Shown: one piece after another, positions 37,560 to 46,744 of the stretch
Layout: each line of letters starts with the position of its first letter
Position numbering within the stretch: the stretch's first letter is position 1
DNA from: Deinococcus murrayi DSM 11303
GTDB lineage: Bacteria; Deinococcota; Deinococci; Deinococcales; Deinococcaceae
Direction of reading: 5' to 3'
NCBI RefSeq assembly: GCF_000482805.1
Contig: NZ_AXWT01000022.1
Span: forward strand, 9,005-73,004
DNA: 64,000 nt
Made by a program: the position numbers and the translations under genes
The notes under the pieces: generated by a model
Databases searched by the model: none
What the model saw: the letters and a program-made list of their open reading frames with translations, nothing else
What the model was told of the DNA's origin: nothing

Positions 37560-39781
37560 TTTGTGGACAGCGTACGAGCGGTTATCCCCGCACCCGCCAG
37601 GGTCAGGGCCACCTGCCCCCCGCGCACGCTCAGCTCGGTGAGGGGGCCAGGCAAGCTCAGGCGGACCCAGCGGCCCAGCGGCAGGATTCCCCCAAAGACG
37701 TGGAGCACGCCGCCTTCCTCGTGGGGGGGCACCGCACCCGCCGCATACACCTGCCGGGGACCCGTCGCCGCCCGCAGGCCGAGGGCAAAGGGGGGCGGCC
37801 AGGTGTCCGCAGAGGGCGGCGGAGGGGCCAGGTCAAGTCGCAGGGTGACGCTGCAGGGGGCCTGCGCTCCCCAGGTCAGGGTCAGCAGCGGTGCGGGGCC
37901 GGGGGGGCCGCGGCGCAGCACCCTCAACACCCCGCACTCGGAAATCAGGCGGTAGCCGCCGGGCGTGTGCTGTTCGTGCCGGGGGTGCTCCTCGCGGGGG
38001 GGCGGGGGGACGTCCTGGGGCCGGGGGCCGAGGCCCTCCCCCTGGGGCAGCGCCCGCCAGGGGGGGAGGGCCGCCCGCGCCCGCGCCTCCAGCACCCGGT
38101 CGCCTACTCGCCGGGCATAGAGCAGGCTGCGGGCCGGGTCGGTGGGCAAAAGGGCGCGGGCAAGCACCCGCCGCAGCGCCTCCCGGTCCCCGGCGGGCAG
38201 GGAGGCGGCCAGGGCGCAGCGGGTTAGCTCGTGGGCAAAGGCCAGCGCCGCCGCCCCGTCTGGGGTGCGGACCCCCAGGGCCGGCAGGGTGAGGCGCTCG
38301 GTCGCGGCAACGGGCACCAGCAGCCCCAGCCGCACCCCCAGCGCCAGCGCTTCGCCGGCGGCGTCCCCCAGCAGCGCGGCGGCGAGGTCCGGCGTGACCG
38401 GGCCGTACACCTGCGCGAGCTGCGCGAGTGCCCGGCGTTCGGCGGGGGTGCGGGAGGTCAGCGTGCTCAGCAGCACCTCGCTCACCGGAGCGGGGAGGCG
38501 GTAATCAGGAGCCGGGGGCGTGCGCTCCAGCAGCGCCTGCACGTAGGGCAGCGAGCCTTCCGAGCACTGGGTGAGGCGCATGGCGAGGATGTCCTGCTCC
38601 AGGGCAGGGGTCCGCTCCGGCAACCGCTCGCGCAGCATTCCGCTGACCTCTTCCACCCCCAGGGGCGGCAGCGAGATGATGTGCAGGCGCGGGCCAGCCA
38701 CCCGCCGCAGCAGGGGGGCCAGGGCGCGGTCGGTGGCGGGGCCGGGCGTGGGAGCCGTCACGACCACGACGAGCGGGCCGGGCAGGTCGAGGGCCAGGCT
38801 GACGAGGGGGGTCCACCAGGGGTCTTCGGGCGAGGGGTCGTGCAAGACCAAGAGGAGGGGCACGGGAATACTGCCCAGCAGCTCGGCGAGTTCCAGCAAG
38901 CTGTCTGAGTCGGCGCGGCGGGCGGGGGGCGGCGTTGGGCCGTTCCCACCCGCGACACGCCGCAGTTGCAGCTTGAGGGCCATCTGGCACAGCGCCGCCC
39001 CGTTTTCGGCGTGTACCTTGACGGTCTGCCAGGGGGTGCCCTGGGTCAGGGCCGCGAGCATGAGCCGCCGCGTTCCGGCCTCGCCCCGCAGCAGCACGAG
39101 CTGGGGCCGCTCCTGCGCCCCGGCCAGCACCTCGCGCCACTGGGCATGTTGGTCCGGCCACAGGACCGCGGCGGGGGGCAGCGGGGCGGCGGATTCGGGG
39201 GCCTCCAGGCTGACCCCCAGCTCTAAGCCCAGTGCCTCGGCCCGCGCTGCGACCAAGCGCACCCCCTCGCGGTCGCGCCGAGCGGCCAGCGCCGAAGCGG
39301 CGCGTCTCAGGCGCGCTTCGACCCGGTCGAGCAGAGCGCTGCGCTGGGCATCCAGCCAGTCACCAAAGGCCGGGGTGCCCAGGTCCTCTAAGCCGCTGAG
39401 GGGCAGGCCGCGCAGCACCGACAGCCACTCCAGCAGCTCACTCTCAGAGGCGAAGTGGTCGGGCGTCGCCTCCCAGTCATCAAGGTCGGTGCGGCAGCGC
39501 AGCGCGAGCATGGGCTGCCGGGGCGGCAACAGGGTCATGCCGCGCCGCCGCAGCCGCAGCAGCTCGACCCGGAGGTTTCCCAGCGCGTCCGGAGTTCCCC
39601 ACAGCAGCTCCGCGAGGTGCTCGCGGTGATGAGGTTGTCCCTCCAACACCAGGTAGGTCACCAGCGCCAAGCCCTTTTGAAAGAGGGGCAAGACCTCTGC
39701 CCCGTGAACGAGCGTGACATGTCCCAACACCTGGAGCCGCCATAAGCCAGGAAGCTCGGAGCCTTGCGCTGGCGTCGTCAT
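37556..39781 (-). CDS. SARP/AfsR-type transcriptional regulator with degenerate P-loop
   Basis: A 741-residue regulator. Residues 13-85 fit the winged-helix DNA-binding domain of SARP proteins (RLQVLGHVTLVHG, LALVTYLVLEGQPHHREHLA, GNLRVELLRLRRRG). A BTAD-like helical region follows (about 112-190). The ATPase-like domain starts near 225, but its P-loop reads GEAGTRRL at 233-240, with no Lys or Ser/Thr where ATP would bind. A Walker-B-like strand LLLVLHDPSPED remains. After a helical section the last 130 residues form a beta-rich domain of unknown type. It is divergent from the exported-protein cluster at 40259-45831 and is its likely regulator. GGAGG before the ATG. Confidence 0.82.
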   Translation of the reverse strand: MTTPAQGSELPGLWRLQVLGHVTLVHGAEVLPLFQKGLALVTYLVLEGQPHHREHLAELLWGTPDALGNLRVELLRLRRRGMTLLPPRQPMLALRCRTDLDDWEATPDHFASESELLEWLSVLRGLPLSGLEDLGTPAFGDWLDAQRSALLDRVEARLRRAASALAARRDREGVRLVAARAEALGLELGVSLEAPESAAPLPPAAVLWPDQHAQWREVLAGAQERPQLVLLRGEAGTRRLMLAALTQGTPWQTVKVHAENGAALCQMALKLQLRRVAGGNGPTPPPARRADSDSLLELAELLGSIPVPLLLVLHDPSPEDPWWTPLVSLALDLPGPLVVVVTAPTPGPATDRALAPLLRRVAGPRLHIISLPPLGVEEVSGMLRERLPERTPALEQDILAMRLTQCSEGSLPYVQALLERTPPAPDYRLPAPVSEVLLSTLTSRTPAERRALAQLAQVYGPVTPDLAAALLGDAAGEALALGVRLGLLVPVAATERLTLPALGVRTPDGAAALAFAHELTRCALAASLPAGDREALRRVLARALLPTDPARSLLYARRVGDRVLEARARAALPPWRALPQGEGLGPRPQDVPPPPREEHPRHEQHTPGGYRLISECGVLRVLRRGPPGPAPLLTLTWGAQAPCSVTLRLDLAPPPPSADTWPPPFALGLRAATGPRQVYAAGAVPPHEEGGVLHVFGGILPLGRWVRLSLPGPLTELSVRGGQVALTLAGAGITARTLSTN

Positions 39782-40258
39782 GCTCTACCTCCACGAACCG
39801 GCCAGGGCGCACGTGCCCGCATGGAACGGAAAGGACGAGAAGGAGGGAAGCGGAGAAAAAACGCGCCTGTGGCCTCAGTGTACCCTCAAGGTCTCTCGCC
39901 GTGAAGGGGGCGTTAACACCCCGTGACCTTCCCTGCAAGGGGGGGTGAAGGTGCAGTAAGGACCATGAGAACCCGGCCTCACCTGCGGCAGATGCAGCGG
40001 CATCGCATGAGCGCAGGCGGGCAGAGAGGGCCTGGAGGTGAGGGTCAGATGTTCAGGGGCTGAGGAGGACCATGAATGCTCCCACGGAGCCTTCATTTGT
40101 CTGTCACGCGACCTTTCTTACAGTTCGGGCGCACGAAGAACCCGCGGGGACGTGCCCCGGCATTCCCACAGGAGGTCCGATGGCTCAGTGAGAAACGACG
40201 CAATCCGGCCCGCTCCCTTCTTCCGCGCCCACTCAGCTCAACCCCCAGGAGACCGACC
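39782..40258. promoter_or_regulatory. Regulatory gap between the SARP-type regulator and the usher-like cluster
   Basis: This 477-base gap holds a near-perfect palindrome at 39907-39922 (GGGG, C, GTTAAC, A, CCCC) and an inverted repeat ACCTTC/GAAGGT across 39926-39952, both possible regulator sites. Two short open frames with ribosome sites follow: 39965-40063 (32 codons, arginine-rich) and 40072-40191. The stop of the first lies within the ribosome site of the second. The true start of the pilin-like gene, ATG 40259, has its own AGGAG. No other gene seen. Confidence 0.5.
40072..40191 (+). CDS. Possible leader peptide or small ORF upstream of the usher-like cluster
   Basis: A 39-codon frame starting MNAPTEPSFVCHATFLTV, preceded by a strong TGAGGAGGACC ribosome site. 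A second strong AGGAGG stands before an in-frame ATG three codons before its stop (MAQ). It is too short to assign and could be chance; the ribosome sites are the only support. If translated, it could modulate expression of the downstream cluster. Confidence 0.3.
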   Translation: MNAPTEPSFVCHATFLTVRAHEEPAGTCPGIPTGGPMAQ

Positions 40259-41125
40259 ATGCGCCACCTGATGACCGCTTCTTTGATGCTGCTTGCGGCG
40301 AGCGCCGGAGCACAAACCATCAACCCCACCACGGGGTCCGGACCGGACGCCCACAACGTCGGCACTACCACGGCCAGCGTCACCCAGACGGTGAACCTCA
40401 AGCTGCCGCAAGCGACCGCGCTGCACCTTGACGTCACCCAACTGGTCTTTGACATCAGCCAGATTGGCAACCAGGACGGCACCTGGTACTGCGCCTATGG
40501 CTTTGGTCCGGACGTCAAGCAGACCCTGGGCAACGAGTACTGGAACCAGACCCAGGTGCTGCCGCTGGGCACCTCCTACACGCCCAACCCCAACAAGTTC
40601 GGAGAAATCAAGATTAACGCGGGCGCGCAGGTCACCCAGTACCCGGCCATCAAGAAGGACCGGGAAGGCGAACTGGTGCCGGGCAGCAAGGATTACTTCG
40701 TCTGCTACCGGGCCTTTATCATCCAGAAGTTCTCCAACGTGGGCGGCTTCAAGCTGAGCGTGCAGCGTGACAACCCCGGTGCGGGCGCGCAGGGCAACCA
40801 GATGATGTACATCCAGGACAACCCCTGCGACTTCTGGGGCGGCGAGACCGGTCTGTACGACCTGCCCCCCGCCTCGACCCGCGAGCTGATTCCCCGCCGC
40901 ATGACGGTGGGCACCACCGGAGCGCGGGCCGCCGCCGCCAGCTTCAGCAGCCCCTCGGCGCGGCCTGCTCGGCCCGCGACCTGCCGTCCCAACACGAGCT
41001 GGCTGGATGACCTCGTGGTTGTGGCCGTTGTGATTGACGGCGACAAGGCGGGCGACAACATCGCCACCCTGACCTACACCCTGACCTCCAACACCACGGG
41101 CTTCGCCAACGGCGAGGACGACTAA
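40259..41125 (+). CDS. Exported pilin-like / spore-coat-U-like protein
   Basis: A 288-residue protein with signal peptide MRHLMTASLMLLAASAGAQ. The mature part is beta-rich with four cysteines (in WYCAYG, FVCYRA, NPCDFW and PATCRP), enough for two disulfides. It ends in IATLTYTLTSNTTG, an amphipathic strand like the terminal strand of chaperone-usher subunits. An Ala/Ser/Arg/Pro-rich segment (about 215-250) interrupts the fold. I cannot match it to a named family; subunit or tip-adhesin function is inferred from the neighbouring chaperone- and usher-like genes. Confidence 0.65.
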   Translation: MRHLMTASLMLLAASAGAQTINPTTGSGPDAHNVGTTTASVTQTVNLKLPQATALHLDVTQLVFDISQIGNQDGTWYCAYGFGPDVKQTLGNEYWNQTQVLPLGTSYTPNPNKFGEIKINAGAQVTQYPAIKKDREGELVPGSKDYFVCYRAFIIQKFSNVGGFKLSVQRDNPGAGAQGNQMMYIQDNPCDFWGGETGLYDLPPASTRELIPRRMTVGTTGARAAAASFSSPSARPARPATCRPNTSWLDDLVVVAVVIDGDKAGDNIATLTYTLTSNTTGFANGEDD

Positions 41126-41226
41126 CCCCGCGGCGGGGGGGGCGGCGCAGGAGCGCTGCTTTCCCCCGTTCGCTTCTGTTGGCTGCGATGTCCTCAGCAC
41201 TGCCCACCCCCAGGAGGCCCTCTGCC

Positions 41227-42102
41227 ATGCGTTTCCTCGCCCGACTGCTGACCGGCCTGCTGTGTCTGTGCTGGTTCGTCCTCGCGTCCCTGGCCCTCGC
41301 TCAGGGCACCATCGGGGTGGACCCCATCACCCGGCACTACTCGGTCACGCCGGGCCAGACGGTGACGCAGGTCCTGAACATCTACAACCCCAACCAGACC
41401 GCCGTGCGGCTGAAGCTGGCCGTCTACCTGACCGACATGAACATCAACGAGGTGGGCGAAAGCCAGTTTCTGCCGGTCGGCAGCGTCAAGGAAAGCAGCG
41501 CGCGCTGGACCACCGTGTCGCCAAGTGAGCTGGAGCTGGGCGGCCAGGAAAGCAAGCAGGTTCGCTACACCATCCAGGTGCCCGCCAACGCCTCGCCCGG
41601 TACCCACTGGGCCGTCTTGATGTTTGAGGGACAAGAACCGGCGGCGGTGCCGGGCAAGACCCTGGCGAGCTTCCGGCTGCGGGTGGGCCACACCATGTAT
41701 GTTCACGTGCAGCCCATGACGACCGCCGGGAGCGTGACGGGGATCTTCGAGAGCGTGCCCAAGACCGACACCGGGGTCTACGAACTGGCTGTGCAGTACA
41801 CCAACTCTGGCAACTCGGCGGTGGCGGTGCGGGGCCGAGTGGAACTGCGCGACGCTGCCGGAACGCTGGTCGCGACCCTTCCGCTGGATGTGGCGGTGGC
41901 TCTGCCGGGACGCAACCTGCTCTTGCGTTCAAGTTGGGCGGGTCCGGTTCCCAAAGGCCAGTACACGGCGCTCGTCATCCTGAACAATGGCGAGAAGAAC
42001 AAGGACATCCTCGCCGAGCATGTCGTCACCCTTCCCTTTGACCTCAAGGCCCCACCCACCGCGCCCGCCGGTGCCGGGGCCGGAGCTGGAGGGCGGCCAT
42101 GA
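41227..42102 (+). CDS. PapD-like periplasmic chaperone
   Basis: A 291-residue protein with a signal peptide (MRFLARLLTGLLCLCWFVLA, cleaved near ALAQ). Two immunoglobulin-like domains follow. The first (about 25-140) has ITRHYSVTPGQTVTQVLNIYNPNQTAVRLKL, an edge-strand pattern of PapD-type chaperones, and ANASPGTHWAVLMFEGQE. The second domain begins around residue 150 (TMYVHVQPMTTAGSVTG). The basic Arg-Lys pair of classical chaperones is not evident. A Pro/Ala/Gly tail ends it. It overlaps the next gene by four bases. Confidence 0.7.
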   Translation: MRFLARLLTGLLCLCWFVLASLALAQGTIGVDPITRHYSVTPGQTVTQVLNIYNPNQTAVRLKLAVYLTDMNINEVGESQFLPVGSVKESSARWTTVSPSELELGGQESKQVRYTIQVPANASPGTHWAVLMFEGQEPAAVPGKTLASFRLRVGHTMYVHVQPMTTAGSVTGIFESVPKTDTGVYELAVQYTNSGNSAVAVRGRVELRDAAGTLVATLPLDVAVALPGRNLLLRSSWAGPVPKGQYTALVILNNGEKNKDILAEHVVTLPFDLKAPPTAPAGAGAGAGGRP

Positions 42103-42656
42103 CGGCGCGCCTCCGCTGGAGGGCCGCCTGCCTCGCCCTGGGATGCCTGGGGGGGGCGGCCTTCGCCCAGGGTGGGGGAGGGGGGGGGCCGCTGCCGCTT
42201 CCCACGGTGCCGGTGACGGCCCCAGCGCAGACGGACGCCCTGCTGCGGCCTCTCATTCCCGAACTGGTGGTGTTGCGCCGGCCCCCGGCGGGGTCGGTGG
42301 CCTTTGACCTGGGGCCGGGCAACTATCCGCCGGCGCAGTTTCCGGCCCGCTACACTGCGCCCCCGCAGGCGTTTGCCGTGTTTTCCAGTTCGCCGCGGCC
42401 CTGGACCGTGCAGCTGGAGGTGCGCTCGCAGCCCGATGCCCTGGGCCGCGCCCTCCCGCTCCCCGCGCTGTCCTACCGGGTCAATGGCGGTCCTTGGACG
42501 CGGGTCACCCCCGGACCCCAGGTCGTGCTCAGCGGCAGCGGGCCGTCGGGGGGGTGGCTGCCGCTCAATGTCGAGTTCGCGCTGGAACTCACCGGCGCGG
42601 AGCCGGGCGGGGCCTACCTCTTTGACCTGACCTTTACCGCCCTGGCGCTGCCCTAA
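42099..42656 (+). CDS. Small secreted protein of the usher-like cluster
   Basis: A 185-residue protein with a signal peptide ending GGAAFAQ, a poly-glycine stretch, a Pro-rich linker, then a compact beta domain (about 60-185) including SVAFDLGPGNYPPAQFPARY and PWTVQLEVRSQPDALG. The pattern resembles a minor subunit or initiator domain with alternating strands ending FDLTFTALALP. Family not recognised. Overlap with the chaperone-like gene suggests the two act together. Confidence 0.6.
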   Translation: MTARLRWRAACLALGCLGGAAFAQGGGGGGPLPLPTVPVTAPAQTDALLRPLIPELVVLRRPPAGSVAFDLGPGNYPPAQFPARYTAPPQAFAVFSSSPRPWTVQLEVRSQPDALGRALPLPALSYRVNGGPWTRVTPGPQVVLSGSGPSGGWLPLNVEFALELTGAEPGGAYLFDLTFTALALP

Positions 42657-42702
42657 GCGCCGCGTCCCTCTCTGCTTCCCCCTACGTGAGAGTGAGACTT
42701 CC

Positions 42703-45700
42703 ATGCAACAGCGCTCCCCACATCCGCCCTCCTGGCCCCCTGCCACGCCCCCTCCCACGCCCACGCCCCGCGCCCGGTGGCTGTTGGGCGGGCTGCTGCT
42801 GGCGGCGGTGGCGGCTCCGCTTGGCCCTCCCGCCGCCGCCCAGGCCCAGGGCGCGGGGCCGGCGACCCAGGTCGGAGCACCCACTCTGGAGGCCGCGCCC
42901 TCCCGCGAGGCAGCTCCGGGGAGTTACGTCACCCTGACCTTTGCGGCGTCGGGGCAGGGCGAGTACGTGCTGGAGGTCGAGAGTCCGCCCGACTGGGTGC
43001 CGGTGACTCGGCGGCGCACCTTGACGCTGCGGGGGCGCACGCTGGTGCCGGTGACCTTTCAGGTGCCGGACTTTGCCCCGGTCGGGCCGTCGCCGCCCCT
43101 GGTGCTGCGGATGCTGGCGGGGGGCAACGAGGTGGCCCGTGCTGAGAGCCGTGTGGGGGTACTGGGGCGGGCGCGGGTGGGGCTGCGCGGCCCCCTGAAT
43201 GTGGAGGCGGCCCCCGGCGAGCGCCTGACTGTGCCGGTGGAGGTTCGCAACCTGGGCAACGAACCCGACACCGTGCGGCTGCGGGCCACCAACGTGGATG
43301 GCCGCCCGCGCCTGAGCGTGCCCGAAGTCCGGCTGGCGCCCGGCGAGACCGCCACCGTGACCGTCTCCTTGGAAACCGAATGGGTCTCCGAGGAGTACCG
43401 CTACGTCATTTTCCTGGAGGCGGAATCGGCCCGGAATCCGGAGGCGCGGGCCAGAGCGCGGACCGATGTGGTGTACCGCTCGGCGGCGGGGCAGCAGGCC
43501 GCCGCGCTGGAGGGGCCGAGCCTGCTGTTTCGGGTGCGCACCTCGGCAGAAGTGGGGGTGACCTGGTCCCCGGCGGGCACCGACTGGACCGTGCGCTACG
43601 CCCTCCAACCCACCCTGAGCGGGGCGCTTTCGGATTACGTGCGGGGGCAAGCGGGGGTGTCTGGTCTGTCGGGCGACCGCACGGACCCCCTGCCCTCCCT
43701 CGGCTCGACGTCCTTTGGGGTGCAACTGGGGTCAGAGCGCTGGACCGCCAACCTGAGCCTGGGCGCGGGCGGGGGGCGGCTGGACGGCACCGTGCGCTGG
43801 GGGGCGTGGCAACTCAGCCCCAGCGCGAGCTATACCCGGCTGCCGGATGGCCGCGCCGCAAGCGTGGGGGTGCGGGCCAGCACCGAGGTTGCGGGCGGGC
43901 AGCTTGAGCTGGATGCCGGAACCTTTCTGCTCAGTCGCGGCGAGGATGACCGCCGCACCGACCTCATCGGGGTGCGGTACGTGCGCTCCCTCTTTCCTGG
44001 CCTAGACCTCACCCTGGGGGTCGCGGGGGTCGGGCAGGCTGAGGGCGGCGCGTACCGGGGCAACCTGGTCTGGACTCAGGAACTCCGCTATCAGGGCACG
44101 GGCTTTGACGTCACCCAGAGCTACCGGGGGGGCCTGGACGGGGTGCATTCCTTCGGGGTGACGGGTGGGCTGACGGCCCTCCAGCCCTTTGGGGTGCGGG
44201 TGGCCGCTGCCGCGCAGCTTCAGCCGGGCGGCCTGCTCTGGAGCGGGTCGGGGACCCTGCTGTACAGCGGGCCGGGCGGACTGGGGGCCAGCCTCAGCGG
44301 GCGGGTGGAGGGCGGCACAGTGCCCGGCACCGAGCTGAAATGGAGCGTGAGCGCCGGGGTCGTCTCGCCGCCCTTCGTGGTGGGGGGCGCGTCCCTGCGG
44401 GCGGCGGCCCTGTACACCCTGGCGACCGATGACGACGTGCCAGGAGCGCTCACCCACCGGGCGGCCCTGAGCGTGGGGCTAAACCGCGGCCCGCTGCAGG
44501 TGGCGGCCCAGGCTGCTTGGGAACGTAACCCCGAACCAGAGGGGATGCGCGAACAACTCAGTGGGGCCGCGCAACTCGACTACCGCCCCGGCGCAGACGC
44601 CTTTGCGGTGCGCTTCACGTTCACTCGCTTGTCCGAGGGAGGGGCAGCCCCGGTGACCACCTCTGGCCTGGGCCTGCGTTGGGAGCGGCAGTGGACGCCG
44701 CGCCTCGCGAGCACCTTCGAGTACGGGCGGACCTGGACGGTGCAGCCCCAAAGCGTCGTGACGGCGGACCTCGTGGGGGTGACAGTGGGGGTGCGCGACC
44801 TCGGCGTGCAGGGCCTGAACCTCAGCGGAAGCTACCGCTTAGAAGCCCCCCAGGGCCTGGGCGGGGGCGACCTGCGGCACGCCGTGCGGCTGGGGGTGAG
44901 CTACGACCTGCGCCGCACCTTTGCCACCCCGGAGGCCGTCGTGAACTTCTTTGGCGGACGGGTGGGCGGCGAGGTGACGGGCGTGCTCTACCGTGACCTC
45001 GACCTGGATGGCGAGCGCGGCCCGGACGAGCCGCCCCTGGCCGGGGTGACGGTCGACATCGGGGGGGCGCGGGGCGTTTCGGACGCCGCTGGCCGTTACC
45101 GGGTCCGTGCGCCGGTCGGCGAACACGAGCTGAAGTTCCCTGCGGGCCTGCCCGCGACCGTCGAGGCGCTGGCCGTCACGCGGGTCAAGGTGACCGAGAA
45201 TGGCCGCCTAGAGGAAAACGTGGCCTTTGCCCCTGTCACCCGGCTGGAGGCGGTCATCTTCCACGATGCCAACCGCAACGGCACCCAGGACCCCGGCGAG
45301 AACCCGCTGCCCTATGTCGGGGTGGTCCTGAGCGGCCCGGTGTCCCGCCAGAGCCAGTCGGATGCCCGCGGCACCGTGCGGCTGGGAGGCCTTCCCGCTG
45401 GGGAGTACACCCTGGCCCTCGACCCGACCCGGCTGCCGGAGGGGTACACGCCCACCGGGGCGGCTCAGACCCTGGCCCTGCGGCCCGGCGAGCCGGTTCC
45501 GGCACCGGCGCTGGGGGCAGCGCTGCCCCCGCGCGAGGCCGTGACGACCTTCGTGACGGGGGCACTGGCGGTGTTTGGCCGCCTCACGCCAAGCACGGCC
45601 TCGCCGGGCGCGACCCTGACCGTGCAGGTGCAGACCCAGAATGCCCGTTCCCTGCGCGTCGAGGCCTTTGGGCAGGTGCTCACGCCCCCGCTGGGTGCGG

Positions 45701-45831
45701 AAGGCCGTACCGAAGTCACCCTCACGGTGCCCCCCGCCACCCCGCCCGGCATCTACGACGTGGTCGTGACGGCGGTCGGCGAGGGCACCTCCCGCAGCAC
45801 CACCCTCAAACTGGTGGTCACCCCCCGCTGA
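42703..45831 (+). CDS. Large usher-like outer-membrane protein with surface beta-sandwich domains
   Basis: A 1042-residue exported protein. The unusual Pro-rich N-region (about 25 residues) precedes the signal hydrophobic core, with probable cleavage near AAA-QAQG. Residues 55-260 form two beta sandwiches; the second, LNVEAAPGERLTVPVEVRNLGN, is NEW3/CARDB-like. About 270-755 shows repeated amphipathic strands with aromatic ends (GVQLGSERWTANLSLGAGGG, GLGLRWERQWTPRLASTFEY), typical of an outer-membrane barrel. Two SdrB-like calcium-type domains follow (DLDLDGERGPDEPPL at about 766 and DANRNGTQDPGENPLP at about 855), then a final Ig-like domain (about 960-1042). It may be a channel that also displays domains outside; function inferred. 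Confidence 0.65.
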   Translation: MQQRSPHPPSWPPATPPPTPTPRARWLLGGLLLAAVAAPLGPPAAAQAQGAGPATQVGAPTLEAAPSREAAPGSYVTLTFAASGQGEYVLEVESPPDWVPVTRRRTLTLRGRTLVPVTFQVPDFAPVGPSPPLVLRMLAGGNEVARAESRVGVLGRARVGLRGPLNVEAAPGERLTVPVEVRNLGNEPDTVRLRATNVDGRPRLSVPEVRLAPGETATVTVSLETEWVSEEYRYVIFLEAESARNPEARARARTDVVYRSAAGQQAAALEGPSLLFRVRTSAEVGVTWSPAGTDWTVRYALQPTLSGALSDYVRGQAGVSGLSGDRTDPLPSLGSTSFGVQLGSERWTANLSLGAGGGRLDGTVRWGAWQLSPSASYTRLPDGRAASVGVRASTEVAGGQLELDAGTFLLSRGEDDRRTDLIGVRYVRSLFPGLDLTLGVAGVGQAEGGAYRGNLVWTQELRYQGTGFDVTQSYRGGLDGVHSFGVTGGLTALQPFGVRVAAAAQLQPGGLLWSGSGTLLYSGPGGLGASLSGRVEGGTVPGTELKWSVSAGVVSPPFVVGGASLRAAALYTLATDDDVPGALTHRAALSVGLNRGPLQVAAQAAWERNPEPEGMREQLSGAAQLDYRPGADAFAVRFTFTRLSEGGAAPVTTSGLGLRWERQWTPRLASTFEYGRTWTVQPQSVVTADLVGVTVGVRDLGVQGLNLSGSYRLEAPQGLGGGDLRHAVRLGVSYDLRRTFATPEAVVNFFGGRVGGEVTGVLYRDLDLDGERGPDEPPLAGVTVDIGGARGVSDAAGRYRVRAPVGEHELKFPAGLPATVEALAVTRVKVTENGRLEENVAFAPVTRLEAVIFHDANRNGTQDPGENPLPYVGVVLSGPVSRQSQSDARGTVRLGGLPAGEYTLALDPTRLPEGYTPTGAAQTLALRPGEPVPAPALGAALPPREAVTTFVTGALAVFGRLTPSTASPGATLTVQVQTQNARSLRVEAFGQVLTPPLGAEGRTEVTLTVPPATPPGIYDVVVTAVGEGTSRSTTLKLVVTPR

Positions 45832-45891
45832 GGGCGGCTGCCGGGCGGGGGGGCGCTCCCCTGTGTTGGAGGCACTACCCCGCCCCCGCTG

Positions 45892-45908
45892 TTCTGTTTT
45901 AAACAGAA
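45892..45908. promoter_or_regulatory. RDRM-like operator upstream of ddrC
   Basis: TTCTGTTTTAAACAGAA is a perfect 17-bp palindrome around a central base. It keeps the outer TTnTGT...ACAnAA of the published radiation/desiccation response motif (TTATGTCATTGACATAA) bound by the repressor DdrO, though the centre differs. It overlaps the expected -35 position. Confidence 0.78.
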
Positions 45909-45915
45909 AATATGC

Positions 45916-45921
45916 TAAGAT
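45916..45921 (+). promoter_or_regulatory. -10 hexamer, leaderless start of ddrC
   Basis: TAAGAT six bases before the ddrC ATG, in a local AT-rich island just after the palindrome. Confidence 0.55.
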
Positions 45922-45927
45922 ATTCGC

Positions 45928-46620
<693 letters not shown>

Positions 46621-46674
46621 GGGGACCATCCCGCTTCTCATCGAGGTGGGGCAGATAGGGCGGGAAGGCTGGTC

Positions 46675-46680
46675 TAGAAT
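46675..46680 (+). promoter_or_regulatory. -10 hexamer of the lptF-lptG-like pair
   Basis: TAGAAT, seven bases before a GTG that opens an 18-codon frame leading into the first permease gene. Confidence 0.42.
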
Positions 46681-46687
46681 GCCGCCC

Positions 46688-46744
46688 GTGCCGCTCCCGC
46701 GCCTGCTTCTCGCCTCCCGCGCCCCCTGGGGGGAGGCGGCATGA
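46688..46744 (+). CDS. Possible 18-codon leaderless leader ORF
   Basis: GTG-started frame (MPLPRLLLASRAPWGEAA) whose TGA overlaps the permease ATG (ATGA). Its start is seven bases after a -10. If translated, ribosomes would be delivered to the next start; chance is also possible. Confidence 0.3.
   Translation: MPLPRLLLASRAPWGEAA

Noticed and set aside
40076..40258. In-frame upstream extension of the pilin-like protein from ATG 40076
   Set aside because: It would bury the signal peptide behind 61 basic residues and has no ribosome site; ATG 40259 has AGGAG and starts a normal signal peptide.
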